Positions 21,238-26,918 of a stretch of DNA of 26,918 nucleotides are shown here, in pieces; position 1 is the stretch's first letter, and each line of letters starts with the position of its first letter. The notes beneath the pieces are model-generated. The model saw nothing but the letters and a program-made list of their open reading frames with translations, had not been told where the DNA came from and made no database searches. This stretch comes from a virus, in the IMG/VR virus record IMGVR_UViG_3300037264_000977, positions 1 through 26,918 of that record. The stretch is one strand, 5' to 3'. The translations under genes and the position numbers were made by a program.

Positions 21238-23197
21238 TCAATGCCTCCAGTAGTGTGTTGAGAACGTCCACGGTTGCGGACGCCGTGTTTTTGTTCGCCT
21301 GCGAGATGTTCTTCACCGCTTCCGACAGCGTCTTGCGGATCATCGCCTGCGCGGACTGCGTCGCGAGCGCTTGTGCCTCCTGCTGCTGCCGCTCACGCGC
21401 CGCGCGCTTCTGCGCCACAACCTTCTCGTCCTCGAGCAGGTCCTCGGCAAGATCGCGCACCTTCAGCCGCTCCTCGACGAGCCGGCGTTCCTTGATGTGA
21501 TCCATCTGGCTCGCGCTGAGCGTGACGCTCAACTGGTCCAACTGGAGCGAGCGAACTTCCTTCGCAATCAGCGAGGTCGAACCGCGCGCGATCACCATGA
21601 AGTCGCCCTTGATCTCGGGCTTCGACCGGAACTCCATGTTCCAGTCATAGAGCGCGGTGATGGCGCTCGTCGTGAACCTGTCGAAGTTGCGGACCACGTC
21701 CCGGATCGGGAGCGCCGCAGCGCCCATAATCATCGACGCACCGCCCTGCGTGCGCAGCGCCTCGCTGCCACCCTTGGTCGGGTCGCCCAGCGCGGGCGGG
21801 GGCAGCGCCGTCTCGAGGTCCATGAACTCCATGAACAACTTGATGACGGCCTGCAACTCTGTGAGGTGCGAGTTGACCGTCACATCCTGCACAGCGCGGT
21901 TGCCCGCGTTGGTCGGGCTTCCCTTGCGCCCTTCCTTGATGTAGACCTTGAACGCGTGCGGGTCCCAGCTCTGACCCTCCATCAGGAGGTCCAAGTCCAG
22001 CTCAATCATCGGACCGGACACCGCGCTCGCGTTGTCGAGCAGCATCCGCGCCGCCTCGCAGATCGCCATTTGCGAATCGCGAATGATCTCGGGCAAGCCG
22101 CAGCCGGTCGTGTTGATGTCGTCCTCGGTGTAGACGAACGTATGGAACGGCGAAGTGGACTTCCGAACCTCGGGGAGCTTCAGCGCCTTGATGATTACGT
22201 CGCCGATCATGGCGACCTGCGCAGTGAACAGCTTGTCCTTTTCGCTCTCGGGAATCGCCTCGCCGCCGGCGGTCAACTGCGCACCGGTGACGCGCCCGTA
22301 GGCTTCAACGTATTCGTATTTGTTCGTGGTGATGTCGGCCACGTTCTCGCGATTGGACTTCCGGGAGCGAAGGTCCTTCTCCCAGTCCTGCTCCACGTAA
22401 TTGCCGGAAGGATACTTTTTCAGCACCTCGTCAACCATATCCGGCAGGAAGTCCGGACGATTGCGCAGCTCAGCGACGGACGCGCGGGACATCGGGTTCC
22501 TCTCGAACTCGAAGTCGTATTGTTCTTTGCACTTGGCCGAGAGGTCCGGGTAGTAGTTCCAGACCGGGACGAACTCGAACATGGGCTTGAGCCGCACGCT
22601 CGAGTGCGCCGTGTAGGCGCCGGTGAGGCCCGACTTGATCCACGCCCGCACCGATTCTTTCAGGTGGAACGGGCCCTTCATGACGCCCAAGCCGAAGATC
22701 ACGCCGCTGAAGACGACCTTGCGGGCGAGCGTGATGTATTCCATCTCCTCCAGCTCGTCCACGATCTCGGTGCTCATTTTCTCCGCGCGTTCCTTCGCGA
22801 TCAGCCCGACCTCGCGTTCGATCTCGTTGCTTGTCGGCTGGTTGGGGACGAGGGCCTTCTTCGTCGCGAGCGCGATCGCGTTGTTCACATCCTCCTCGGG
22901 GAGGTTGGGAACCTTGGTCGCAGAGATGGCCCAGTTCTTTTCCGACTGGGGGAACATCATCTCCATGATGCGGGCGACCGTGCCGATCGCCTTGACGCGC
23001 GTCGCCCGTGGATAGGCGCGCGAGCCGTTGGTGCGGAATTTCCTCTCGATCTCGGGATCGTAGTGCCCCTTGGTCTGCCGCAAGTTCCGGAGCCACTGCT
23101 GCTCGACTTCGTAGCGGTTTTTCTTGTAGACATCAAACGTGTTGCGGAGCTGGATGCCCATCGAGTCCAGCATCTTACGGTCGGTAATCGTCGCCAT
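21158..23197 (-). CDS. Portal protein (679 aa)
   Basis: The protein has 679 residues starting MATITDRKMLDSMGIQLRN. It forms the twelve-fold ring through which DNA enters and leaves the head. Supporting features are the N-terminal helical domain with EQQWLRNLRQTKGHYD, the GVIFGLGVMKGPFHL segment, FVPVWNYYPDLSA, the SPFHTFVYTEDDIN region with GCGLPEIIRDSQMAICEAAR (typical of podovirus portals), and a long C-terminal helix (about 570-650), as in P22-type barrel portals. GAGGAG lies about 6 nt upstream and the ATG is one base after the large terminase stop. The order terminase-portal-scaffold-capsid supports the call. The last 80 nt are shared with another gene. Confidence 0.85.
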   Translation of the reverse strand: MATITDRKMLDSMGIQLRNTFDVYKKNRYEVEQQWLRNLRQTKGHYDPEIERKFRTNGSRAYPRATRVKAIGTVARIMEMMFPQSEKNWAISATKVPNLPEEDVNNAIALATKKALVPNQPTSNEIEREVGLIAKERAEKMSTEIVDELEEMEYITLARKVVFSGVIFGLGVMKGPFHLKESVRAWIKSGLTGAYTAHSSVRLKPMFEFVPVWNYYPDLSAKCKEQYDFEFERNPMSRASVAELRNRPDFLPDMVDEVLKKYPSGNYVEQDWEKDLRSRKSNRENVADITTNKYEYVEAYGRVTGAQLTAGGEAIPESEKDKLFTAQVAMIGDVIIKALKLPEVRKSTSPFHTFVYTEDDINTTGCGLPEIIRDSQMAICEAARMLLDNASAVSGPMIELDLDLLMEGQSWDPHAFKVYIKEGRKGSPTNAGNRAVQDVTVNSHLTELQAVIKLFMEFMDLETALPPPALGDPTKGGSEALRTQGGASMIMGAAALPIRDVVRNFDRFTTSAITALYDWNMEFRSKPEIKGDFMVIARGSTSLIAKEVRSLQLDQLSVTLSASQMDHIKERRLVEERLKVRDLAEDLLEDEKVVAQKRAARERQQQEAQALATQSAQAMIRKTLSEAVKNISQANKNTASATVDVLNTLLEALNGTGDNQGEAGGAEGKASPVSGNVGA

Positions 23198-23198
23198 C

Positions 23199-24620
23199 TC
23201 AACTCCTCACATTGTAGCCGGGGTTGCCCGCGAGCTGCGCCAAGACGCGGCGGCGGTAGTCCGCATCATCGGCGGTTGTCACGCCGGTGCGGAAGTGCAT
23301 GTTCGCATACTCGTCGGCCTCGCAGACGTGGGAGAAGATGTTCTTCTCGGGCTTGTCCCTGTGCGCGTTTTGCAGACGTAGTTTCTCGTAATGATACCCC
23401 CCGGAGAGCCCTCGAATCAAGTATCGGGCACTCGGGTCGATCAGGCACCCGTCGTGCCGGGTGAGAAAGAACTCGGTCGCTTCGCGCCGCTGCTTCGCGT
23501 CGTTGGTGTAGGCGAGGCGCACCGCGCGCCTGCTGATCTTCAGCCCCTTCACCAGAATGTCCACGCAGTTCTGCTCGGTCGTCTGCGAACCGTAGCCCCC
23601 GCTCGGGTCGCCCGTGATGAAGATCGGGAGCCCGCGAAACTTGAGATTCAGGAGCGGGCGGAGCTTCCGGTCGATGAAGGTCTCGAGTGCCATCGTCTCC
23701 GTCTCGAGCGTGATCGCCTCGGCGAACGTGAGGCTCCGGCCGCGCACGTCCTCCTGCTTGATGACCGCCGCCGGCGTCCTCCCGAAGTCCATCCCGACGA
23801 CAATCGGGCGGGCCGGGTCCACGATCAACGGCGACTTCGCGACGTGCCGGTCCGCGTCGAACTCGGGTTGCACTGGCTTCCCCGCGATCGAGCGGCCGGG
23901 GAGCCCGTGGATATACATGCGGATGAAGTTCTCGCTCTTGCCCTTCATCATCGTGAGGTAGTAATCCCGCCCGCCCTTCAGGTTCTCCAGATTCTCCGCG
24001 TCCTTCGAGAGCCCGCTCGGCTGCTTGAACACCGACCAGCCGTTATCCTGCACCGGCTCGTTCGTGTCCGGGTCCAGACCCTCGGCGAGCTGGAAGCAGT
24101 AGGTGTCCTCGATCGGTGGGTTGGTGTCCCCCCACATCCCGTCCCACGCGCCGGGCAGGTCATACCACCGGCCAAGCCGGCCGTCGATACCGTCGATGAT
24201 CTCGCGCTCCATCTCGCGCTGCTCGTTGCACCACGCGAAGTTAATTTCGAGCGAGAGCAGATTCTTCACATCGTCCGGATTGTCGAGCGCCCGGAACATG
24301 ATCTCCCCCCGGATGTCGCCGATCTTCACGTAGTAGACCTTCTCGGTAGAGCGATACTCGCCGATCGAGCCGTTCGGGAACCAGTAGAAAAACGTCTTCA
24401 TCGTCGTGTCGCGAAGCTGCGGGGTCGTGTTCCGCGTGATGATCGCGCGCCCGTGCCGGAATCCGTCGGTCCAGTGCGGACGCTCCGCGAGTCGGCGAAC
24501 GACTTCCACCGAGCAGCCTGACGACTTGCCCGAACCAAACGGCCCGGTTAGAAGGCGGCGCCGCGCGTTCGACTGCATGAACCGCTCGATCGTGCGCGGC
24601 GGCTTGTATGCGAGTTCCAT
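23199..24620 (-). CDS. terL: Terminase large subunit (473 aa)
   Basis: This is the packaging motor: an N-terminal ATPase drives DNA into the head and a C-terminal RNase H-like nuclease cuts the concatemer. Visible motifs are Walker A GPFGSGKS (about residues 26-33, Lys32); a Walker B-type strand ending in Glu133 (INFAWCNEQRE, with Asn in place of the usual Asp); nuclease Asp278 in VVGMDFGRTP; and Asp338 in IFITGDPSGG. A third acidic cluster near the end (CEADEY) is plausible. The ATG at 24620 overlaps the previous stop (TGATG), with GGAAG upstream; a TTG one codon earlier is less likely. It is followed one base later by the portal gene. Confidence 0.92.
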   Translation of the reverse strand: MELAYKPPRTIERFMQSNARRRLLTGPFGSGKSSGCSVEVVRRLAERPHWTDGFRHGRAIITRNTTPQLRDTTMKTFFYWFPNGSIGEYRSTEKVYYVKIGDIRGEIMFRALDNPDDVKNLLSLEINFAWCNEQREMEREIIDGIDGRLGRWYDLPGAWDGMWGDTNPPIEDTYCFQLAEGLDPDTNEPVQDNGWSVFKQPSGLSKDAENLENLKGGRDYYLTMMKGKSENFIRMYIHGLPGRSIAGKPVQPEFDADRHVAKSPLIVDPARPIVVGMDFGRTPAAVIKQEDVRGRSLTFAEAITLETETMALETFIDRKLRPLLNLKFRGLPIFITGDPSGGYGSQTTEQNCVDILVKGLKISRRAVRLAYTNDAKQRREATEFFLTRHDGCLIDPSARYLIRGLSGGYHYEKLRLQNAHRDKPEKNIFSHVCEADEYANMHFRTGVTTADDADYRRRVLAQLAGNPGYNVRS

Positions 24621-24880
24621 CAATCTTCCAGCGTCTCGGGAAAGATGTAGCGCCCGTGAGCGTCGGCGTGTGCGTCACGCCGGCCGTTCCAATACTCCGT
24701 TGAGCGCGTGACCTGCACCGACTGCGCCAGTGCCTTGTTCAGCCACTCGGCGAGAATCTGCCCGATCGCTTCGCCCATCTTCCATGACCGGAATACGCAG
24801 GAGGCTCGCGTGCCGCGCGGGAGATTGAAGCCCACGCGGGCTTGTAGCCATCCGTCTCGATGCTCGAATGTGATGTTCAC
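24620..24880 (-). CDS. Small hypothetical protein between terminase genes (86 aa)
   Basis: The protein has 86 residues and starts at a GTG that overlaps the previous stop (GTGA), with AAGGGGG upstream. It opens with strands (NITFEHRDGWLQARVGFNL), then a helix (AIGQILAEWLNKALAQSVQ), then a polar His/Arg tail (GRRDAHADAHGRYIF). No family is recognised. Its position, coupled on both sides to terminase genes, suggests a packaging accessory, but nothing in the sequence proves it. Confidence 0.65.
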   Translation of the reverse strand: MNITFEHRDGWLQARVGFNLPRGTRASCVFRSWKMGEAIGQILAEWLNKALAQSVQVTRSTEYWNGRRDAHADAHGRYIFPETLED

Positions 24881-25443
24881 TGCGCCCCCTTCTCCGGTGT
24901 CACGTCGATCATCGGGCGCTCCTCGCCCACGACGATAGTCGGTCGGCCGGCACCGGGGTCGCTGAAGATGATCTTCAGCGAGAACCCCGAGCCGCCTCCC
25001 GAGCCTGCCCCCCCATCCCCATCTTTTCCGGGATCAAGTCCCGCTACGCGCGAGTGCCACTTGATCGAATCCATCCGCACCGCCGGCGCAACGTCCGGGT
25101 CGGTTGCGAGCATGAACGCGTGCTCCAACAGTTCCTCCGCTTGGAGCTTCGCCTTCGTCTTGAAGCTCAGGCCCTCGCTCACGATCACCGCGCGGTAACC
25201 CTTCACGAGCTTCGCGAAAATATCGTTGCGCAGCAGCGCCGCACCCTGCTCCGGGGTGAGGCCGTAGTGCTCCAGCGTTTCCTCCGGCGTCTCGATCTGC
25301 ATGGCCAGATCGAACGGGAGTCGCGCGGGCCATCCGTTGCGCTTGGCGATCGCCGCGAGCTGTGTCTTCTCGCTCTCTGCCCGACCGGGGGCCTCCCCGC
25401 CCTCGGCCTTCATGAACCCGTCGAAGGGTGACTCGGTCGCCAT
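24877..25443 (-). CDS. terS: Putative terminase small subunit (188 aa)
   Basis: The protein has 188 residues starting MATESPFDGFMKAEGG. It would recognise the packaging site and recruit the large subunit. The middle is helical: EETLEHYGLTPEQGAALL looks like an N-terminal DNA-binding helix pair, followed by a long helix region (FKTKAKLQAEELLEHAFML) and APAVRMDSIKWHSRVAGLDP. A Gly/Ser/Asp-rich linker (about 140-155) leads to a short C-terminal segment that could contact the large subunit. No sequence signature is decisive; the call rests on size, domain order and position just before the large terminase. AGGA lies about 7 nt upstream. Confidence 0.65.
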   Translation of the reverse strand: MATESPFDGFMKAEGGEAPGRAESEKTQLAAIAKRNGWPARLPFDLAMQIETPEETLEHYGLTPEQGAALLRNDIFAKLVKGYRAVIVSEGLSFKTKAKLQAEELLEHAFMLATDPDVAPAVRMDSIKWHSRVAGLDPGKDGDGGAGSGGGSGFSLKIIFSDPGAGRPTIVVGEERPMIDVTPEKGAQ

Positions 25444-25483
25444 CAGTGCATCCTACGCGGGCTCGAGAGCCCTGTCAAGTAGT

Positions 25484-26200
25484 TCACTGTGTCAAGTCCT
25501 TGACGGCCTCGAGGAAGCCCCGAAGCACGCTCACCGGCACGGCGTAGCCCACGTTGTTAAGTTCTTGACGGTCGATCTTCACGATCGCCCGGTTGAGCCC
25601 CACGAGCACCCACTGCCCCTGCTGGTAGGCAAACAGCCCCCCGCCGCTGTTGCCGGTGGTCATCCACGCGCTGTGCTGGATGATGATCCCGTCCGAGCGC
25701 TGGATCAGCCCGGCGGTCAACCACTGCGTCTGTATCTGGCGCACCCGTGGAAACCCTACCGCGATCACGGTCTCGTCCCGCGCCGGGTCGTTCCCCAGCG
25801 TGGCGCACGGGCACATCAGCGCGGGCGAGTGCACGAGGGCCAAGTCGAACCCCGGCCCCGTGGCAGCGATCACCAGTGGGAACGTCCCCATCCCGGTAAC
25901 CACCTCGATCGTGTTCATGCCGGGCAGCTCGGCCTGTCGGACGGCGTGGTAGTTGGTCAGGGCGTAGCCGGGGCGGATCACCACGAGCGAGGCGCCGCCT
26001 GTCATGATGCCCTCGCTCGTGCGCTGGAACATCGGGAGCACGTAGTCCCGCGTTACGCTGAACTCGGCCCCTTGCGCATCGCGCGGCCAGAGGAACCACA
26101 CCGCGAGGAACCCTACCGCGAGCCACGTCCCGATGGCTGCCGCAGCGGCGAAGGCAGCGGCTATTGCACTGAATCGTCTGAACTTGTCGTTGGAATCCAT
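25484..26200 (-). CDS. Membrane-anchored trypsin-like serine protease (238 aa)
   Basis: The protein has 238 residues starting MDSNDKFRRF. The ATG at 26200 is chosen because a strong GGGAGGT (26204-26210) lies 3 nt upstream; an in-frame extension to 26275 would cross a palindrome. A basic N-terminus leads into one hydrophobic segment (about 10-38), an uncleaved anchor or signal sequence that would put the rest outside the cytoplasm. The remainder matches trypsin/HtrA-type proteases: catalytic His85 in LTNYHAV, Asp119 in GFDLALV, Ser185 in TTGNSGGGLF, with spacing typical of the family. No PDZ domain is present. It heads the packaging operon, 40 nt before the small terminase. It may act in the envelope; a maturation-protease role is less likely given the membrane anchor. 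Confidence 0.8.
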   Translation of the reverse strand: MDSNDKFRRFSAIAAAFAAAAAIGTWLAVGFLAVWFLWPRDAQGAEFSVTRDYVLPMFQRTSEGIMTGGASLVVIRPGYALTNYHAVRQAELPGMNTIEVVTGMGTFPLVIAATGPGFDLALVHSPALMCPCATLGNDPARDETVIAVGFPRVRQIQTQWLTAGLIQRSDGIIIQHSAWMTTGNSGGGLFAYQQGQWVLVGLNRAIVKIDRQELNNVGYAVPVSVLRGFLEAVKDLTQ

Positions 26201-26247
26201 GGGACCTCCCTTCCTACGGTAGACCGGTGCTGTCCACAAAAGTTCCC

Positions 26248-26266
26248 TGTCCACCATTGGTGGACA
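26248..26266. promoter_or_regulatory. Perfect palindrome upstream of the protease gene
   Basis: TGTCCACCA-T-TGGTGGACA has nine-base perfect arms around a single T. A further TGTCCAC half site lies at 26231-26237. It is 48 bp upstream of the chosen protease start, in the 5' leader, where a dimeric regulator could act as roadblock or the RNA could fold. Confidence 0.55.
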
Positions 26267-26315
26267 TCGCGACATAATGGACGGATGTGTCGCGAAAAGC
26301 CCGCAATCGCGACAC
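26267..26315. promoter_or_regulatory. Cluster of TCGCGACA sites, operator-like
   Basis: TCGCGACA occurs at 26267-26274 and again at 26307-26314. Its reverse complement lies at 26288-26295. The latter pair forms a nine-base inverted repeat, GTGTCGCGA (26287-26295) and TCGCGACAC (26307-26315), with 11 bases between. Three copies of an eight-base word within 49 bp is unlikely to be chance and looks like repeated binding sites for one regulator. Confidence 0.5.
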
Positions 26316-26354
26316 GAAGATGTGGCACGATCGTATCAGGATTTGTCACAATAC

Positions 26355-26380
26355 GTCGGCACTTATAGCGATGTGCCGAC
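26355..26380 (-). promoter_or_regulatory. Dyad enclosing a TATAAG -10-like hexamer
   Basis: GTCGGCAC (26355-26362) and GTGCCGAC (26373-26380) are perfect eight-base arms around ten bases. On the minus strand a TATAAG hexamer (26367-26362) lies at this centre, a five-of-six match to the sigma70 -10 box, pointing at the protease gene. No good -35 is seen 16-18 bases upstream, so the promoter would be weak or activator-dependent. A protein bound to the dyad would cover the hexamer. Confidence 0.35.
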
Positions 26381-26431
26381 ATCCTAACCGGAATACTCAG
26401 GGCAGTGAGCAATCGGGCGACATACCCTAAC

Positions 26432-26449
26432 TGGGTAGCTGGCTACCCA
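26432..26449. promoter_or_regulatory. Inverted repeat TGGGTAGC/GCTACCCA
   Basis: Perfect eight-base arms TGGGTAGC and GCTACCCA are separated by two bases. The right arm overlaps the first of three CCCAATTTGGGG elements by five bases, so binding at the two could be mutually exclusive or cooperative. Confidence 0.45.
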
Positions 26450-26494
26450 ATTTGGGGTGTCCCCAATTTGGGGACGATCGCACCCAATTTGGGG
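26445..26494. repeat. Three iteron-like (A/C)CCCAATTTGGGG elements
   Basis: Copies lie at 26445-26457, 26461-26473 and 26482-26494. The full palindromic form is CCCCAA-T-TTGGGG; two copies begin with A instead of C. Start-to-start spacings are 16 and 21 bp. Tandem, palindromic, AT-centred sites like these are typical of repressor operators, partition-protein sites or replication-initiator iterons. Which one applies cannot be decided from sequence. Confidence 0.65.
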
Positions 26495-26604
26495 ACGCCG
26501 GCAGCCTATGCCCTGCCGCGCCCCGATCGTATGCAGGATATGACCTGCGGCGTCTAGTTTGGCGTATGGTTAGGGGGTCCAACCGGGCTGGACAATTAGA
26601 GGGT

Positions 26605-26631
26605 CTTTCAAACCGCCGGGAGCTTTGAAAG
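26605..26631. promoter_or_regulatory. Inverted repeat CTTTCAAA/TTTGAAAG
   Basis: Perfect eight-base arms are separated by eleven GC-rich bases. No T-run follows on either strand, so it is not a clear terminator. It adjoins another dyad that contains TTGACA. Confidence 0.4.
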
Positions 26632-26650
26632 TGTAACGAACTTGACACTT
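26629..26650 (+). promoter_or_regulatory. Dyad AAGTGT/ACACTT overlapping a TTGACA box
   Basis: Arms AAGTGT (26629-26634) and ACACTT (26645-26650) enclose ten bases. A perfect sigma70 -35 hexamer TTGACA lies at 26642-26647 on the plus strand. The only -10-like sequence (TATACG at 26669) is 21 bases away, longer than optimal. A rightward promoter is possible but unproven; the genes it would serve lie outside the window. Confidence 0.3.
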
Positions 26651-26772
26651 CCTAAAAATGGCCTGTGCTATACGGGGGAGGGAACTGCTGGAACACCGCG
26701 CGCGCGTTCCCCCCAGTGGCCCCCCCTAACGAGCGAAAAGAATTCTTTTTTATGGGCGATCGCGGGGTGCCG

Positions 26773-26787
26773 GTTAGCCGGGCTAAC
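26773..26787. promoter_or_regulatory. Palindrome GTTAGCC-G-GGCTAAC
   Basis: Seven-base perfect arms flank a central G. It lies in very GC-rich sequence with no gene nearby in the window. It may be another protein-binding site; short palindromes in such GC-rich DNA also arise by chance. Confidence 0.3.
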
Positions 26788-26876
26788 GGGGCGGGGGGAG
26801 GGCCGGACCGCCGCGCGAGGTGTCAAGCCCGAGGGCCCGATAGTCTTGATTCTAAAGGGGAAACGGGCTGAGGGCG

Positions 26877-26911
26877 GGGCAGAACGGGCAGAACATGCGC
26901 AGAGGCAGAAC
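26877..26911. repeat. Short direct repeats GGGCAGAAC at the right end
   Basis: GGGCAGAAC occurs in tandem at 26877-26885 and 26886-26894, and GGCAGAAC recurs at 26904-26911. The series is cut by the window end, so more copies may follow. It could be part of another iteron set or a simple low-complexity run. Confidence 0.45.
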
Positions 26912-26918
26912 GGAAAAA

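Larger units (their letters stand above)
26201..26918. promoter_or_regulatory. Upstream non-coding regulatory or origin-like region
   Basis: No frame here has both a convincing start signal and protein-like composition. Short frames (26427-26648 minus, 26665-26871 plus) have erratic Arg/Pro/Gly-rich products. The region holds many inverted repeats, three near-identical CCCAATTTGGGG elements and, at its right end, short direct repeats; each is listed separately. It is upstream of the whole leftward operon, so the late promoter should lie here. The density of dyads is more than a simple leader needs and fits an operator cluster or a replication/packaging origin. Confidence 0.6.

Noticed and set aside
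21371-23464. Long plus-strand open frame (697 codons) opposite portal and terminase
   Set aside because: It is antisense to well-supported portal and terminase genes, crosses their boundary, and its composition is typical of a reverse-strand shadow.
25455-25470. Terminator between protease and small terminase genes
   Set aside because: GGGCTC-GA-GAGCCC can pair only with an impractically small loop and has no T-run; more likely a chance palindrome.
26445-26494. CRISPR-like array
   Set aside because: Only three short palindromic units with 3- and 8-bp gaps; CRISPR repeats and spacers are longer and no cas gene is present.
26427-26648. Small minus-strand gene (73 codons) across the iterons
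   Set aside because: It would translate through the repeat elements, giving a repeated PNW-type artefact, with no ribosome site.
26736-26749. AAAAGAATTCTTTT palindrome as terminator
   Set aside because: A weak A/T stem with no loop bases and no adjacent gene end; not a credible terminator.
26665-26871. Small plus-strand gene at the right end
   Set aside because: GTG start without a good ribosome site, an erratic Gly/Arg/Pro-rich product and several palindromes inside it suggest non-coding DNA.

Overview
The window looks like the late structural half of a high-GC, tailed double-stranded DNA phage (or prophage) with podovirus-like architecture. Every supported gene lies on the minus strand, so transcription runs from high to low coordinates. 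Genes are packed with 1-28 nt gaps or 1-16 nt overlaps, many of the TGATG, ATGA or GTGA kind, with one 80-nt overlap. That fits one long late operon. The high GC content, Ala/Arg-rich proteins and clear Shine-Dalgarno sites suggest a Gram-negative, probably proteobacterial host. No host gene, integrase, replication gene, tRNA or lysis gene is visible, so the phage genus cannot be fixed. The capsid protein resembles the N4-gp56 family and the very large virion protein recalls Bcep22-like podophages. Both comparisons are from memory, not from a search.

Layout in transcription order. (1) 26201-26918 is about 720 bp with no convincing gene. It carries many dyads and three copies of a CCCAATTTGGGG element, so it is a regulatory or origin-like region. 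(2) 25484-26200 encodes a membrane-anchored trypsin-like serine protease. (3) The packaging and head module covers 18325-25443: putative small terminase, a small unknown, large terminase, portal, a small gene nested across the portal 3' end, an Ala/Pro-rich putative scaffold, a small helical protein, the major capsid protein and a small putative head protein. (4) A hairpin followed by a T-run at 18256-18297 can terminate or attenuate transcription after the capsid genes. (5) The connector and tail module covers 11694-18241: two small unknowns, a head-tail adaptor-like protein, a nozzle-like protein, a 191-aa structural protein, an unrecognised 782-aa protein whose base composition looks less GC-rich, and a 276-aa protein with N-terminal tandem repeats. 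(6) A likely ejection cassette at 1054-11697 holds 325-aa and 432-aa proteins and a giant 2784-aa protein. (7) The fibre-attachment end at 1-1032 has a fibre-tail adaptor-like protein, two small proteins and a fibre-like gene cut by the window edge.

The most notable item is the 2784-aa protein. It strings together a hydrophobic Gly/Ala-rich N-terminus, a Pro-rich linker, a ParB-like EGNHR motif, an ADP-ribosyltransferase-like segment, an HDLYGH segment, a zincin-like HEGFH motif, a segment resembling the catalytic region of HhH DNA glycosylases, a PLxRFG-like region and a hydrophobic C-terminal part. This is the architecture of the 'polyvalent proteins' that phages are thought to deliver with their DNA to counter host defences. 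The second is the phage-encoded, probably periplasm-facing serine protease at the head of the packaging operon. The third is the operator/iteron-rich region upstream of it.
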